Source: Chitinophagaceae bacterium (GTDB lineage Bacteria > Bacteroidota > Bacteroidia > Chitinophagales > Chitinophagaceae). Taken from it: a stretch of 22,743 nucleotides of DNA. Shown here in pieces: positions 16,464 to 22,743 of the stretch; the first letter of the stretch is position 1; the number at the start of each line of letters is the position of its first letter. The notes beneath the pieces are model-generated. The model ran no database searches and had not been told where the DNA came from. It saw only the letters and a list, made by a program, of their open reading frames with translations. The stretch is from contig CANJDY010000008.1 of the NCBI GenBank assembly GCA_947472635.1, positions 1-22,743 of the forward strand, read 5' to 3'. A program made the translations under genes and the position numbers.

Positions 16464-18002
16464 TTAATCCTTTATGCAACGAACAGAGCTTCCGGAAGCT
16501 ATAGTGTTCCAGCCTAATACCACACCGGCTTGACTCGAAAAAATACCAAGTCCAAATGATCCATATATAATATGCAATGTAGAGCATTGGAAACCACCGT
16601 TTTTGCCAACAGAATTAAATGAAGCATCAACGCTGTTTCGGCTACCCCCTGGCAGACCCGTAAAGCCACTTTCGTTTGTAGCGCCTGTATTGGGACTTGA
16701 CCAATTAAGAGTACCTGATTCCTTCATCTTTCCACCGGCTACAGTAGATCCGCCTAAATAAGTAGTTAGTATTGTCCACTCCACATCAGTAGGTATATGC
16801 CAACCTACAGGAGCCAAGCCTCTGGGGTCATTTACTGCATACCAATTATAAAGTTTACCATATTTAGCATAAAGGGCTGAATCATTATTATAGTAACACC
16901 AAGCACCTGTGGTTAAATTTTTCCAAGTGATGGCATCAGTTACCTGTGGTATGATATCACCATTACGATATTTTGTTAGTTCTAAATTTTTATTTGTCCA
17001 AACCTGTGTACCTATTGTCACAAATAGGCTTGCAGTTGTTGTAAAACTAGCTTGTGTACCATACACAGTACCAACAGTGTTAGTAGCATAGCTCCTCACA
17101 TAATAGGTAGTTCCAGCAGTCAAGCCAATTAGCGCGCTCGTAAAAGTTCCTATTCCTGTACTATCCGTTGTTTTACTATTTGCAGTTGTTGGATTAGCAT
17201 TTGTAGACCAGCAAACCCCTCTGGCAGTTATAGCTGCACCACCATCTGAAGTTATGCTACCACCACTCTGTGCTGTCACATTAGTAATTGTAGTTGCGGC
17301 ATTAGTAGCTGAAATAGTTGGCAAAGCAAGTGAAAGCGTTGTAAAACTTGCCATATTTCCGAATGCAGTACCCTTGCTATTGGTAGCATATGCCCATACA
17401 TTATAAAGGGTTCCAGGCATTAATCCTGTCATTGAACTTTTATAATTTCCTATATCTACCCCATCATTGGTTTTAGTTGCAAGGTCTATTGAAGGAGTAT
17501 TAGAAGTACTCCATACTATTCCCCTTGCGGTAACTGAAGCACCTCCACTATTTGATATAATACCACCTGATTTAGCACTTGTACAACTTAGGCTATCAAT
17601 TGCTAATGTGGTGAGTAAAGGCACACCATTGGTTGTTGTACTGTCCAAATTGGTGTAGGTTATAGATTTGCCAGCGGTATTATAAGAATAAACTCGGTAG
17701 GTATAAGTAGTATAAGGAGTGAGTAAACTATCCTTGTATGCAGTTTTGTCAGCACCTAAAGTTGCTATCAAACTAAAATCAGCTGCTCCATTTTTTCGCT
17801 CAATTTTAAAACCATCTTCATTGGTGGAATTATCAGTCCATGTTAGATTAATTGAGGTGGTCGAAAAGGTAGTAGCCGTTAAGTTGGATGGTGCTATTGG
17901 AATAACTTTAACTGTTCCATCTGCATTTTTAGTACAACTGTTTAGCCAACAAAGGTTAAATACCAAACAACATATACTAATTTTTAGGGCTAATTGTTTC
18001 AT
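16464..18002 (-). CDS. Surface lipoprotein with FN3-like domain, repeats and FISUMP-type C-terminus
   Basis: A 512-residue protein with a lipoprotein signal (hydrophobic N-terminus ending LNSC, Cys23). Then comes an FN3 domain (about residues 36-120: APSNLTATTFSTTSINLTW, YTYRVYSYNTAGKS). Two related repeats follow (about 130-220 and 228-325), each with ARGxxWST, a GxGxFxS strand and a YYVRSYATNxxG strand. The C-terminal 180 residues match the Fibrobacter succinogenes major paralogous (FISUMP) type: VTIGTQVWTNKNLELTKYRNG, YGKLYNWYAVND, GLAPVGWHIPTDVEW, AGGKMKE, NESGFTGLPGGSRN and a final SSVRCIKD. It is probably exposed at the cell surface; the family's role is not established. The usual 'YWWSST' position reads FQCST here, a small departure. 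Confidence 0.88.
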   Translation of the reverse strand: MKQLALKISICCLVFNLCWLNSCTKNADGTVKVIPIAPSNLTATTFSTTSINLTWTDNSTNEDGFKIERKNGAADFSLIATLGADKTAYKDSLLTPYTTYTYRVYSYNTAGKSITYTNLDSTTTNGVPLLTTLAIDSLSCTSAKSGGIISNSGGASVTARGIVWSTSNTPSIDLATKTNDGVDIGNYKSSMTGLMPGTLYNVWAYATNSKGTAFGNMASFTTLSLALPTISATNAATTITNVTAQSGGSITSDGGAAITARGVCWSTNANPTTANSKTTDSTGIGTFTSALIGLTAGTTYYVRSYATNTVGTVYGTQASFTTTASLFVTIGTQVWTNKNLELTKYRNGDIIPQVTDAITWKNLTTGAWCYYNNDSALYAKYGKLYNWYAVNDPRGLAPVGWHIPTDVEWTILTTYLGGSTVAGGKMKESGTLNWSSPNTGATNESGFTGLPGGSRNSVDASFNSVGKNGGFQCSTLHIIYGSFGLGIFSSQAGVVLGWNTIASGSSVRCIKD

Positions 18003-18087
18003 TTTGTATAGTTAAGAGGTTCCAAATTCAAATTTTAAACACTTCAGTTATTAAGGTTGATTAATCGCTGAGTTCAACTTACAAATT

Positions 18088-18157
18088 AAGCCTCCGAAAG
18101 CGTGTAATTTAACAGCTGATTATCCAATGCCCGATAATAGCTGTCAAGCGGAGGCTT
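18088..18157. terminator. Nested hairpin, probable bidirectional terminator
   Basis: AAGCCTCCG (18088-18096) pairs perfectly with CGGAGGCTT (18149-18157). Inside lies a second stem: ACAGCT, a bulged G and ATTATC (18112-18124) pair with GATAATAGCTGT (18133-18144), loop of 8. It starts just after the LytTR gene's stop on the - strand and ends about 85 bases before the FISUMP gene. The T runs are short on both sides (TTTT on +), so it may instead be a structured RNA element. Confidence 0.55.
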
Positions 18158-18163
18158 TTGTGA

Positions 18164-18535
18164 TTAACCGATTATTAATTCTTGCAAATTTTTCTTCAAC
18201 CTGATTGAAATAGGGACTAAAATGCCATTAATCAATTTAACCTGGCGCTGCTTTAAGTCGATTGAAATAGAAAGGTTCACGTTTATTACAAACGATTTAT
18301 GGATTCTTACAAAGGGTTTGGGAAGTTTACTATGCATTTCAGCCAATGTCTTGGATACGAGAATCTCGCCGGCTACAGTCATAATACTCGTATAATTGCT
18401 CTTTCCCTCAAGAAATAGTATTTCATGGATAAAAAATAACTCTATCCCAGCAGCTGTGGGAAAGCCAATTTTTGTAATTTCACCAGCAGGATAAAAAGGT
18501 AGCGAATGGTGTCCGAAGGGTTTGGAATTGTTCAT
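18164..18535 (-). CDS. Stand-alone LytTR-type DNA-binding regulator
   Basis: The ATG at 18535 gives 123 residues; a GTG at 18553 would add six. The protein is almost only a LytTR domain: an N-terminal strand GIELFFIHEILFLEG, then KSNYTSIMTVAGE, the helix SKTLAEMHSKLPK, FVRIHKSFVINVNLSISID (the conserved 'F.RiHrS..iN...i' core), and VPISIRLKKNL. LytTR domains bind DNA through beta strands and usually sit behind a receiver domain; here the receiver is absent, as in many Bacteroidota solo regulators. It is divergent from the sigma-factor gene, and a 10-bp inverted repeat lies between them, so cross-regulation is plausible. The nested hairpin at 18088-18157 follows it. Confidence 0.85.
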   Translation of the reverse strand: MNNSKPFGHHSLPFYPAGEITKIGFPTAAGIELFFIHEILFLEGKSNYTSIMTVAGEILVSKTLAEMHSKLPKPFVRIHKSFVINVNLSISIDLKQRQVKLINGILVPISIRLKKNLQELIIG

Positions 18536-18571
18536 TTGATTATTTTGTTTCACTTGAATGGCTTAAAACAT

Positions 18572-18598
18572 AAAATGTAACCAGTGCTGTTACATTTT
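18572..18598. promoter_or_regulatory. Inverted repeat between the LytTR and sigma genes (possible operator)
   Basis: AAAATGTAAC and GTTACATTTT form a perfect 10-bp inverted repeat with a 7-base spacer, in the intergenic region between two divergent regulator genes. The right arm overlaps the element shared with the 15943 gene. It could be an operator for either regulator, or two facing promoter elements. Confidence 0.5.
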
Positions 18599-18604
18599 TA
18601 AATT
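18589..18604 (+). promoter_or_regulatory. Shared 16-base element upstream of the sigma gene (possible promoter)
   Basis: GTTACATTTTTAAATT ends 10 bases before the ATG at 18615. It differs at one position from the element at 15990-16005. If it is a -35 region here, the transcript would be leaderless or start inside the gene, so it may be an operator or the core of a longer element instead. Autoregulation of the sigma gene is inference. Confidence 0.35.
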
Positions 18605-18614
18605 CTTATCATAT

Positions 18615-19184
18615 ATGCAGGAATCTGATCAAAATACGGACAATTATAACCTCGATCTTTTTAGAAACGAGCAACTTCGGGACTATGTTAAAGTTTTTAG
18701 ACCAATGGTGGCGGATTTGGTGAATAAATACAACAAAGGGGCTTTTAAAAAATTATTGGAAGAGGATATTGATGATATTTTACAGGAATCAGTAATTGTA
18801 TTGTATGAAAAATCAAATGACCCAACTTTTACACTAAATGCAAAAGCTTCTACATTTATTTATTCAGTTGCAAAAAATAAAATACACGAACGTCAAAAAG
18901 CAAATAGCAAGTTCAATACATCCGAAATAGAGGAAAATGCAGATTTGGAAGATAAAGATGTTTATGACCCTTCTGTAGATGAAAAAAGATCATTGAGGCA
19001 AAAACTATTAACTGCTTGCATCAAGTTACTAAACGAAACACAAAAAAAGATATTTATACTTTATAATTATCATAATGCTTCTATGAAAGAAATTGCCAAA
19101 CAATTCAATTCTACAGAAAGGTCAATGATAACTCAGAAGTACAAAGCTTTTAATAAAGTACAGGATTGCGTAAAATCAAAATAA
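18615..19184 (+). CDS. RNA polymerase sigma factor, sigma-70 family (ECF-like)
   Basis: A 189-residue protein with the two-domain plan of ECF sigma factors. Region 2 spans about residues 22-96 (EEDIDDILQESVIVLYEKS, then ASTFIYSVAKNKIHERQK), contacting the polymerase core and the -10 box. A linker rich in Asp/Glu (about 100-124) separates it from region 4 (about 127-183: LLNETQKKIFILYNYHNAS, then the HTH MKEIAKQFNSTERSMITQKY), which contacts the -35 box. ECF factors are normally held by an anti-sigma protein. The next gene, starting 7 bases later and encoding a membrane protein, is the natural candidate. It is divergent from the LytTR gene. The target genes are unknown. Confidence 0.88.
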   Translation: MQESDQNTDNYNLDLFRNEQLRDYVKVFRPMVADLVNKYNKGAFKKLLEEDIDDILQESVIVLYEKSNDPTFTLNAKASTFIYSVAKNKIHERQKANSKFNTSEIEENADLEDKDVYDPSVDEKRSLRQKLLTACIKLLNETQKKIFILYNYHNASMKEIAKQFNSTERSMITQKYKAFNKVQDCVKSK

Positions 19185-19191
19185 CACAATT

Positions 19192-19551
19192 ATGAATGAA
19201 GAAGTAGACAATATCATCAATAAATTGGTTCGATTCAAAATAACTCTTCAAGAATTGGAAGAGATAGCCCCCTTAGTCAATTCTGCTGACTTCAAAGAGG
19301 ATTATGAAATGTCTGAAGATCTTCATACGGTAATACAGCAGGAAGGTAGGGAAGAATTACAAAATGAAATTAAGGAACTGATCCAGCAGGAAAAGAAAGT
19401 AATAAAGGCTGGTAAAATAATTCGACTAAGGGATATCCGATACCAAATAGCAGCAGCATGCATTTTAATAGCTTTTTCAGTAGCTGTATTTAATGCCACT
19501 ACCGGGTATAATAACGAAAACAATTTCCGTAAAACTTATATTAATAAATAG
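19192..19551 (+). CDS. Single-pass membrane protein, possible anti-sigma factor
   Basis: A 119-residue protein starting 7 bases after the sigma gene. The N-terminal 75 residues are cytoplasmic and helical with strong charge (INKLVRFKITLQELEEIAPLV, EELQNEIKELIQQEKK). They are followed by one membrane segment (IAAACILIAFSVAVFNA, about 87-103) and a short outer tail. An N-terminal helical region ahead of a single TM in the gene after an ECF sigma factor is the layout of anti-sigma factors, but I see no zinc-binding HxxxCxxC motif or recognised anti-sigma family. The call rests mainly on position. The next gene begins at the base after its stop codon. Confidence 0.6.
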   Translation: MNEEVDNIINKLVRFKITLQELEEIAPLVNSADFKEDYEMSEDLHTVIQQEGREELQNEIKELIQQEKKVIKAGKIIRLRDIRYQIAAACILIAFSVAVFNATTGYNNENNFRKTYINK

Positions 19552-20028
19552 ATGGAAAATAAAAGTGGATTTACCCAGTTTGTAATGTTATTATTTTTTA
19601 TAGTATTTGTTGCAGGTGTGTCGATGATTTATATCCAGCTGCACAATAACAATGCTATTCAAAAAAGTAGATTTGTGAATGATTTGAATATCTACTTTGA
19701 AAACCACCGATTAGACAGTGCAATAGAAAATGACATTTATACTAATAGGCCTTTATTAAAAATAAATAAGGGAAGATGGGGTGATAAGGACATCAATAAT
19801 TACCTCGGATTTTTTGAACTACTCAGTGATTACGAAGAAGCTGGAGCTCTTAATTCAAGGGATGTATTTGACTATTATAGCGGTTATATATTGGAAACGT
19901 ATGAAAACAAAGACATTCAGCAATACATTTCAAATACCCGAAAAGAAGGGAAAAGCGATGACTATTTTATAAAATTTGAACAGATGGCAAAAAAGTTTCA
20001 GCAATTGAATGAGCCTGTTAAGAAATAA
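19552..20028 (+). CDS. Membrane-anchored protein, possibly DUF4760-like
   Basis: A 158-residue protein whose ATG follows the previous stop directly, so it is in the sigma-factor operon. It has one N-terminal membrane segment (FVMLLFFIVFVAGVSMIYIQL, about residues 9-29). A helical soluble domain follows, with DINNYLGFFELLSDYEEAGALN, then DVFDYYSGYILETYENKDIQQYI. The 'YL.FFE.....G.....DV....Y.I' pattern resembles DUF4760-type domains, but I am not certain. Its function is unknown; by position it may sense a signal or assist the sigma/anti-sigma pair. The downstream small basic gene starts 23 bases later. Confidence 0.6.
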   Translation: MENKSGFTQFVMLLFFIVFVAGVSMIYIQLHNNNAIQKSRFVNDLNIYFENHRLDSAIENDIYTNRPLLKINKGRWGDKDINNYLGFFELLSDYEEAGALNSRDVFDYYSGYILETYENKDIQQYISNTRKEGKSDDYFIKFEQMAKKFQQLNEPVKK

Positions 20029-20050
20029 CTTACATCTTAAAAAACACCCC

Positions 20051-20212
20051 ATGGCCAAAAATTTCGGATTCTCCTTTTCATGGAAAAGAGCTTTAGGTAT
20101 CACCGCCGCCAAATCCAAATTTGCCAGAGAAACAGGCATCCCAACCAGTAAGTCGGGTGTAGAAAGAAAACTGGGTAGTATGCTGCTGAAATTTTTATTT
20201 GGGAAAAAGTAA
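20051..20212 (+). CDS. Small conserved basic protein
   Basis: A 53-residue protein starting at the ATG at 20051. It is strongly basic and compact: a conserved-looking N-terminus NFGFSFSWKRALGIT, then KSKFARETGIPTSKSGVERKLG and a C-terminal helix LLKFLFGKK. From recall, small proteins with 'FSFSWKRALGI...K...ARxTGIPTT..G.xRK.G' occur in several Bacteroidota genomes, often near phage or island genes; no function is known to me. The charge suggests nucleic-acid binding. It lies 23 bases after the last sigma-operon gene on the same strand and could be co-transcribed. Confidence 0.6.
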   Translation: MAKNFGFSFSWKRALGITAAKSKFARETGIPTSKSGVERKLGSMLLKFLFGKK

Positions 20213-20213
20213 G

Positions 20214-20429
20214 TTAACATAGCATTAAAAAAAATGCAGGTATGGCGGAAAATACGAAGATTACTAATACCCCCATTCCAAATGGCTTACGGGTAATCGG
20301 TTTAATTCCGCTTTTTTGTTGTTTGGAACTGAAGCCAAATAGATAACCAAAAGTTGCGACACGGCATTCGTCCAGCCAAGCTTTTGGAAGTACGTTTGTT
20401 GTGTGCAGTACTTGTCGGTAAGCAATTAG
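20214..20429 (-). pseudogene. Possible 3' remnant of a membrane-protein gene
   Basis: This frame is open for 72 codons on the - strand, from a TAA at 20430-20432 to the stop at 20214-20216, with no early ATG or GTG. The C-terminal half looks like real protein: KPITRKPFGMGVLVIFVF followed by SAIPAFFLMLC, a basic patch and a membrane segment. The upstream edge coincides with the inverted repeat at 20398-20411, so it may be the tail of a gene cut off by the inserted SH3/J-domain cassette. Alternatively, a 34-residue + strand ORF (20242-20346) uses the same bases. Both are weak. Confidence 0.25.
20398..20411. repeat. Left inverted repeat of a putative gene cassette
   Basis: GTTGTGTGCAGTAC is the reverse complement, with one mismatch, of GTATTGCACACAAC at 21898-21911. 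The pair encloses the SH3 and J-domain genes closely on both sides, suggesting the ends of an inserted unit. No recombinase is present. Confidence 0.5.
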
Positions 20430-20434
20430 TTACT

Positions 20435-21208
20435 TTATTGATTGAAATCTTTTTCAGTAATTTTTTTAGAATTAAAAGTTTTCCCTTTGCTTACTCCTTT
20501 TTCAAATTCATTATTTAAAGTCAATTCAAAATATGAAATGTCATAATTCGAATATTCTTTATCTCCAACGACTTTATTCTCTTTTAGAGTTTTTTCAAAT
20601 TTGAGATTCTGCTCGCCTTTTTTGTATACTGGGTCTCGTAAAAACCTTATTATACAATTATTATCCTGTGTTGATTTTCTAAAGTCTTTACCGTAGGCTA
20701 TTTTTAAATAATAATCGCCTAAAGGAATATTTCTCATTGAATATTTATCGCCTCCTTTTATAAAAGAGATTCTTATACAAATTCCTGAATAGTTCATAAG
20801 TTTAACAACAGCGTCGCTATTGTAGCCTACATTTATAATTAGCATATTATCTATTGATGTGTCATATTGAGGTTGAATATTTTCACAGTTATAGTTGTCG
20901 CCAGTATTTGCCTCTACTTTTTTATATGAACGATACTGTGTTGATTCTTCAAGAGTAATTAAGAGTTTAGAGGAAACGTAACCTTCGTTTCCATAGTAAG
21001 TTATTAACCACCATTCTGGATTATCAGAATTAATTACTGATACAATTTCACCTTTCGGAATCGTTCCTAAAATTTCACCTTTAAGACTTGCTTCTTTTCT
21101 AACATTTATTGTTTTGGCATTTATAACATAGGATTCCTGAGCTTGAATATTACCTAAAAAAAAGAAAATAAATAAAGCTGTGATTGGTACGGTTAATTTT
21201 ATATTCAT
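20435..21208 (-). CDS. Secreted bacterial SH3-domain protein
   Basis: A 257-residue protein with a signal peptide (KLTVPITALFIFFFLGNIQAQ, cleaved near residue 24) and a bacterial SH3 domain (about residues 27-85: YVINAKTINVRKEASLKGEI, then IPKGEIVSVI, WWLITYYGNEGYVSSKLL). These domains usually bind peptidoglycan or other cell-wall ligands in the periplasm. The remaining 170 residues have beta-rich stretches (NMLIINVGYNSDAVVKLMN, YSMRNIPLGDYYLKIAYGKDF) of unknown type. It starts 11 bases after the J-domain gene and is surely co-transcribed. Both genes are enclosed by the 14-bp inverted repeats. Confidence 0.82.
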   Translation of the reverse strand: MNIKLTVPITALFIFFFLGNIQAQESYVINAKTINVRKEASLKGEILGTIPKGEIVSVINSDNPEWWLITYYGNEGYVSSKLLITLEESTQYRSYKKVEANTGDNYNCENIQPQYDTSIDNMLIINVGYNSDAVVKLMNYSGICIRISFIKGGDKYSMRNIPLGDYYLKIAYGKDFRKSTQDNNCIIRFLRDPVYKKGEQNLKFEKTLKENKVVGDKEYSNYDISYFELTLNNEFEKGVSKGKTFNSKKITEKDFNQ

Positions 21209-21219
21209 AATGTTCTATT

Positions 21220-21882
21220 TTAAAATTTTAATTCGCCGGTATTTATTTCAGGCTCTTTGTCTTTTTTGTATGATTTTTTATTTAGCGTCTTTTTGTTGGC
21301 AGGTATAAAACTCGATACTGAATCTTTTTTAAAATTTTCTTTTGAGTTAGCTGGTCCGAAATTTATATCGCCAGTTGATAAACTACTATCGGTTTTATCA
21401 TAGTATTGACTATTTGTATCATAATTATTCGTCTTTTGTGAAGAATTTGAAAACCATTTGCTGATGTTTGTCAATAGTGCCAATATGAAAAGCGATATAC
21501 CCCAACCAATAATAGTATTGAAAAAGTTTTTTACTTTAGAAGGAATTTCAAATTCGTATTCTTGCTGCTTAGGATATTCCCTTGTTGAACTCGTTGCATT
21601 TGTAGAATATTCTTGTTGAGTATATTTTGATTTCTCATTAGTACGATTTAATTCATGCTCTCTTTCAATTCTTAATTTATAATCGTAAGATTGGCGTTTT
21701 GTTTTGTCTGATAGTGTCTCATATATTTCATTTATTTGCTTAAAAATATTATTAAACTTCGCTTCTCCGCTATTTTTATCTGGATGATATTTAAGTGCAA
21801 GCTTTCTGTATGCTACCTTAATATCTTTTTCTGTAGCATTCTCGTTTAACCCAAATTTTTCATAATAGTTCTTAGTTGTCAT
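21220..21882 (-). CDS. J-domain (DnaJ-like) membrane protein
   Basis: A 220-residue protein with an N-terminal J domain (residues 4-68) carrying the essential HPD at 33-35 in AYRKLALKYHPDKN, which stimulates the ATPase of DnaK-type Hsp70 chaperones. After a polar linker rich in Ser, Thr, Gln and Glu there is one membrane segment (FNTIIGWGISLFILALLTNIS, about 121-141) and a polar Ser/Lys-rich tail that would be periplasmic if the J domain is cytoplasmic. It lacks the Gly/Phe and zinc-finger regions of true DnaJ, so it is a specialised type III J protein. It is the first gene of the two-gene unit with the SH3 protein. Confidence 0.9.
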   Translation of the reverse strand: MTTKNYYEKFGLNENATEKDIKVAYRKLALKYHPDKNSGEAKFNNIFKQINEIYETLSDKTKRQSYDYKLRIEREHELNRTNEKSKYTQQEYSTNATSSTREYPKQQEYEFEIPSKVKNFFNTIIGWGISLFILALLTNISKWFSNSSQKTNNYDTNSQYYDKTDSSLSTGDINFGPANSKENFKKDSVSSFIPANKKTLNKKSYKKDKEPEINTGELKF

Positions 21883-21897
21883 TCGAAAAGTTTGTTA

Positions 21898-21911
21898 GTA
21901 TTGCACACAAC
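21898..21911. repeat. Right inverted repeat of a putative gene cassette
   Basis: GTATTGCACACAAC pairs with the repeat at 20398-20411 (13 of 14 bases). It lies 15 bases upstream of the J-domain gene's ATG, so it also forms part of that gene's leader or promoter. Confidence 0.5.
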
Positions 21912-22187
21912 GTTTTGCAGCTACAAGAAGTTGGCGATTACGAAGCACAAAACTGTCTGCCACCACTGAACTTGATGCAAAGAATAAATATTCAATTAAC
22001 CACTGAACCGCCATTTTCTTAAACCTGCTGTCACCTTTAATACATTGTCGTGTTAAGATTTTCGGTTTTGATTCCTACACGACTATAAACTCACCTCTGC
22101 TCAAAAGTATGAATTCTTAAGAAAATCAATAGATAAACTATTAATTGGTAAATAAGAGGATATTGGGGGAAATCAGGTTAATCGTTT

Positions 22188-22345
22188 CTATTTAGGACAG
22201 GGTTTATAGTAGTTATAATTATTTCCCTAAATAGTTTTACAACATTAAGCTTATTAATTGGGACCACCTATACCACAAATAGGGTATTTATTCATCATAA
22301 ACATACCCTTCAAAGCTAAAACGTTAATGGTTAGCTATAAACCCT
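22188..22345. repeat. Cluster of inverted repeats
   Basis: AGGGTTTATAG (22199-22209) is perfectly complemented by CTATAAACCCT (22335-22345). CTATTTAGG (22188-22196) is complemented by CCTAAATAG (22226-22234). Two overlapping pairs of this kind in a non-coding stretch could be protein-binding arms, for example for an integrase. Confidence 0.45.
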
Positions 22346-22520
22346 AAACAGCACGCTATTTTGACCTAAAATGAACCACGCTGGGATAAAACTAATTATT
22401 CAGGTTTAAATTGTCTACAGGCGCTATGGGTGGGATGGGGTAATTCCGGGTATTCAGATGCAGATGTAAAAAGCGTAAGGGTATGAATTTTATATGGGCA
22501 ATGATACAATCTTAAATTTT

Positions 22521-22539
22521 TGTTACACTGTTGTTACAC
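22521..22539 (+). repeat. Direct repeat TGTTACAC
   Basis: TGTTACAC occurs at 22521-22528 and again at 22532-22539, a period of 11 bases (about one helical turn), so both copies would face the same side of the DNA. This spacing suits a protein dimer or repeated recombinase arm sites. Confidence 0.4.
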
Positions 22540-22598
22540 GAAACTAAATAATAAGCTACAACCCTTTACCAATATAACTTATACAATATAGTATTGTT

Positions 22599-22611
22599 CC
22601 TTTCGTGGGCA
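22599..22611 (+). tRNA. Possible 3'-terminal fragment of a tRNA (attachment-site remnant)
   Basis: CCTTTCGTGGGCA could be the 3' half of a T stem (CCTTT), the 3' strand of an acceptor stem (CGTGGGC) and a discriminator A, as in a tRNA starting GCCCACG, a start seen in some tRNA-Leu genes. No D, anticodon or T loop precedes it, so it is not a functional tRNA. A terminator follows 3 bases later, as after many tRNA genes. The similarity is short and could be chance. Confidence 0.25.
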
Positions 22612-22614
22612 CTC

Positions 22615-22639
22615 AACCAGCAGCAATGCTGGTTTTTTT
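22615..22639 (+). terminator. Intrinsic terminator with GCAA tetraloop
   Basis: AACCAGCA and TGCTGGTT form a perfect 8-bp stem closed by a GCAA loop, a very stable GNRA tetraloop, followed by a run of seven T residues (two within the stem). It terminates + strand transcripts, yet there is no + strand gene just before it in this window. Confidence 0.8.
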
Positions 22640-22743
22640 ATGCCTATACCTCACTAATTATCAAACTGCTGACATTTTAACTCCCTAAATGCTGATTTTG
22701 TACTTTCATCAAGAAAGCCCTTGTATTATATAATAAATTTTAC

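Larger units (their letters stand above)
21883..22743. other. Non-coding end region, possible attachment-site region
   Basis: No convincing gene is seen in these 861 bases; reading frames are short and full of stops. The stretch contains the right cassette repeat (21898-21911), several short inverted and direct repeats (22188-22345 and 22521-22539), a stretch like the 3' end of a tRNA and a strong terminator (22615-22639). The density of repeats and the tRNA-like end suggest the boundary of an integrated element, but no integrase gene is in the window. Confidence 0.4.

Noticed and set aside
16378..16587. A 69-codon - strand ORF overlapping the end of the FISUMP gene
   Set aside because: It overlaps the conserved C-terminus of that gene in another frame; it looks like a chance extension.
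17467..18015. Two + strand ORFs (63 and 98 codons) opposite the FISUMP lipoprotein
   Set aside because: The - strand gene has a clear signal peptide and domains over the same bases; the + frames are its complement.
19930..20220. A 96-codon - strand ORF
   Set aside because: It overlaps two + strand genes that fit their operon better, and has no recognisable domain.

Overview
The window looks like chromosomal accessory DNA from a Bacteroidota bacterium, probably of the Chitinophagaceae or a related group. It is AT-rich and lacks strong Shine-Dalgarno sites. It carries several families typical of that phylum: a lipoprotein with an FN3-like domain, repeats and a FISUMP-type C-terminus; secreted TPR proteins; a TonB C-terminal-like domain fused to TPRs; and a stand-alone LytTR regulator. 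No rRNA, complete tRNA, CRISPR array or transposase was seen.

Left part (1-2505): small genes, mostly on the + strand. They are a winged-helix-like protein, a MerR/excisionase-type HTH protein with a heptad-repeat N-terminus, a convergent two-TM protein, an HNH nuclease preceded by two perfect palindromes, and an overlapping pair of tiny unknown genes, the first of which lacks an ATG.

Defence block (2530-13455, all on the - strand): a complete type I restriction-modification operon hsdM-hsdS-hsdR; a small protein that resembles the C-terminal domain of RNA polymerase alpha; a short helical protein; two tandem secreted TPR paralogues; a translationally coupled pair whose first gene has a HEPN-like Rx4H motif; and a one-chain DUF262 + HNH protein of the GmrSD type. 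The HEPN pair is the best candidate here for an undescribed defence or toxin system.

Cell-envelope block (13615-20212): a secreted TonB_C-like/TPR protein, two lipoproteins, the FISUMP lipoprotein and a LytTR regulator on the - strand. Divergent from these is a + strand operon with an ECF-like sigma factor, two membrane-anchored proteins (one a possible anti-sigma) and a small basic protein. A 16-base element (15 of 16 identical, same orientation) lies upstream of both the sigma gene and the 15943 lipoprotein gene. It may be a shared promoter, which would link the sigma factor to this envelope block.

Right end (20398-22743): an SH3-domain secreted protein and a membrane J-domain protein are enclosed by 14-bp imperfect inverted repeats, as if inserted as one cassette. 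The last 860 bases have no convincing gene. They hold clustered short repeats, a short stretch resembling the 3' end of a tRNA, and a strong intrinsic terminator, which together could be the end of a genomic island. No integrase is visible.
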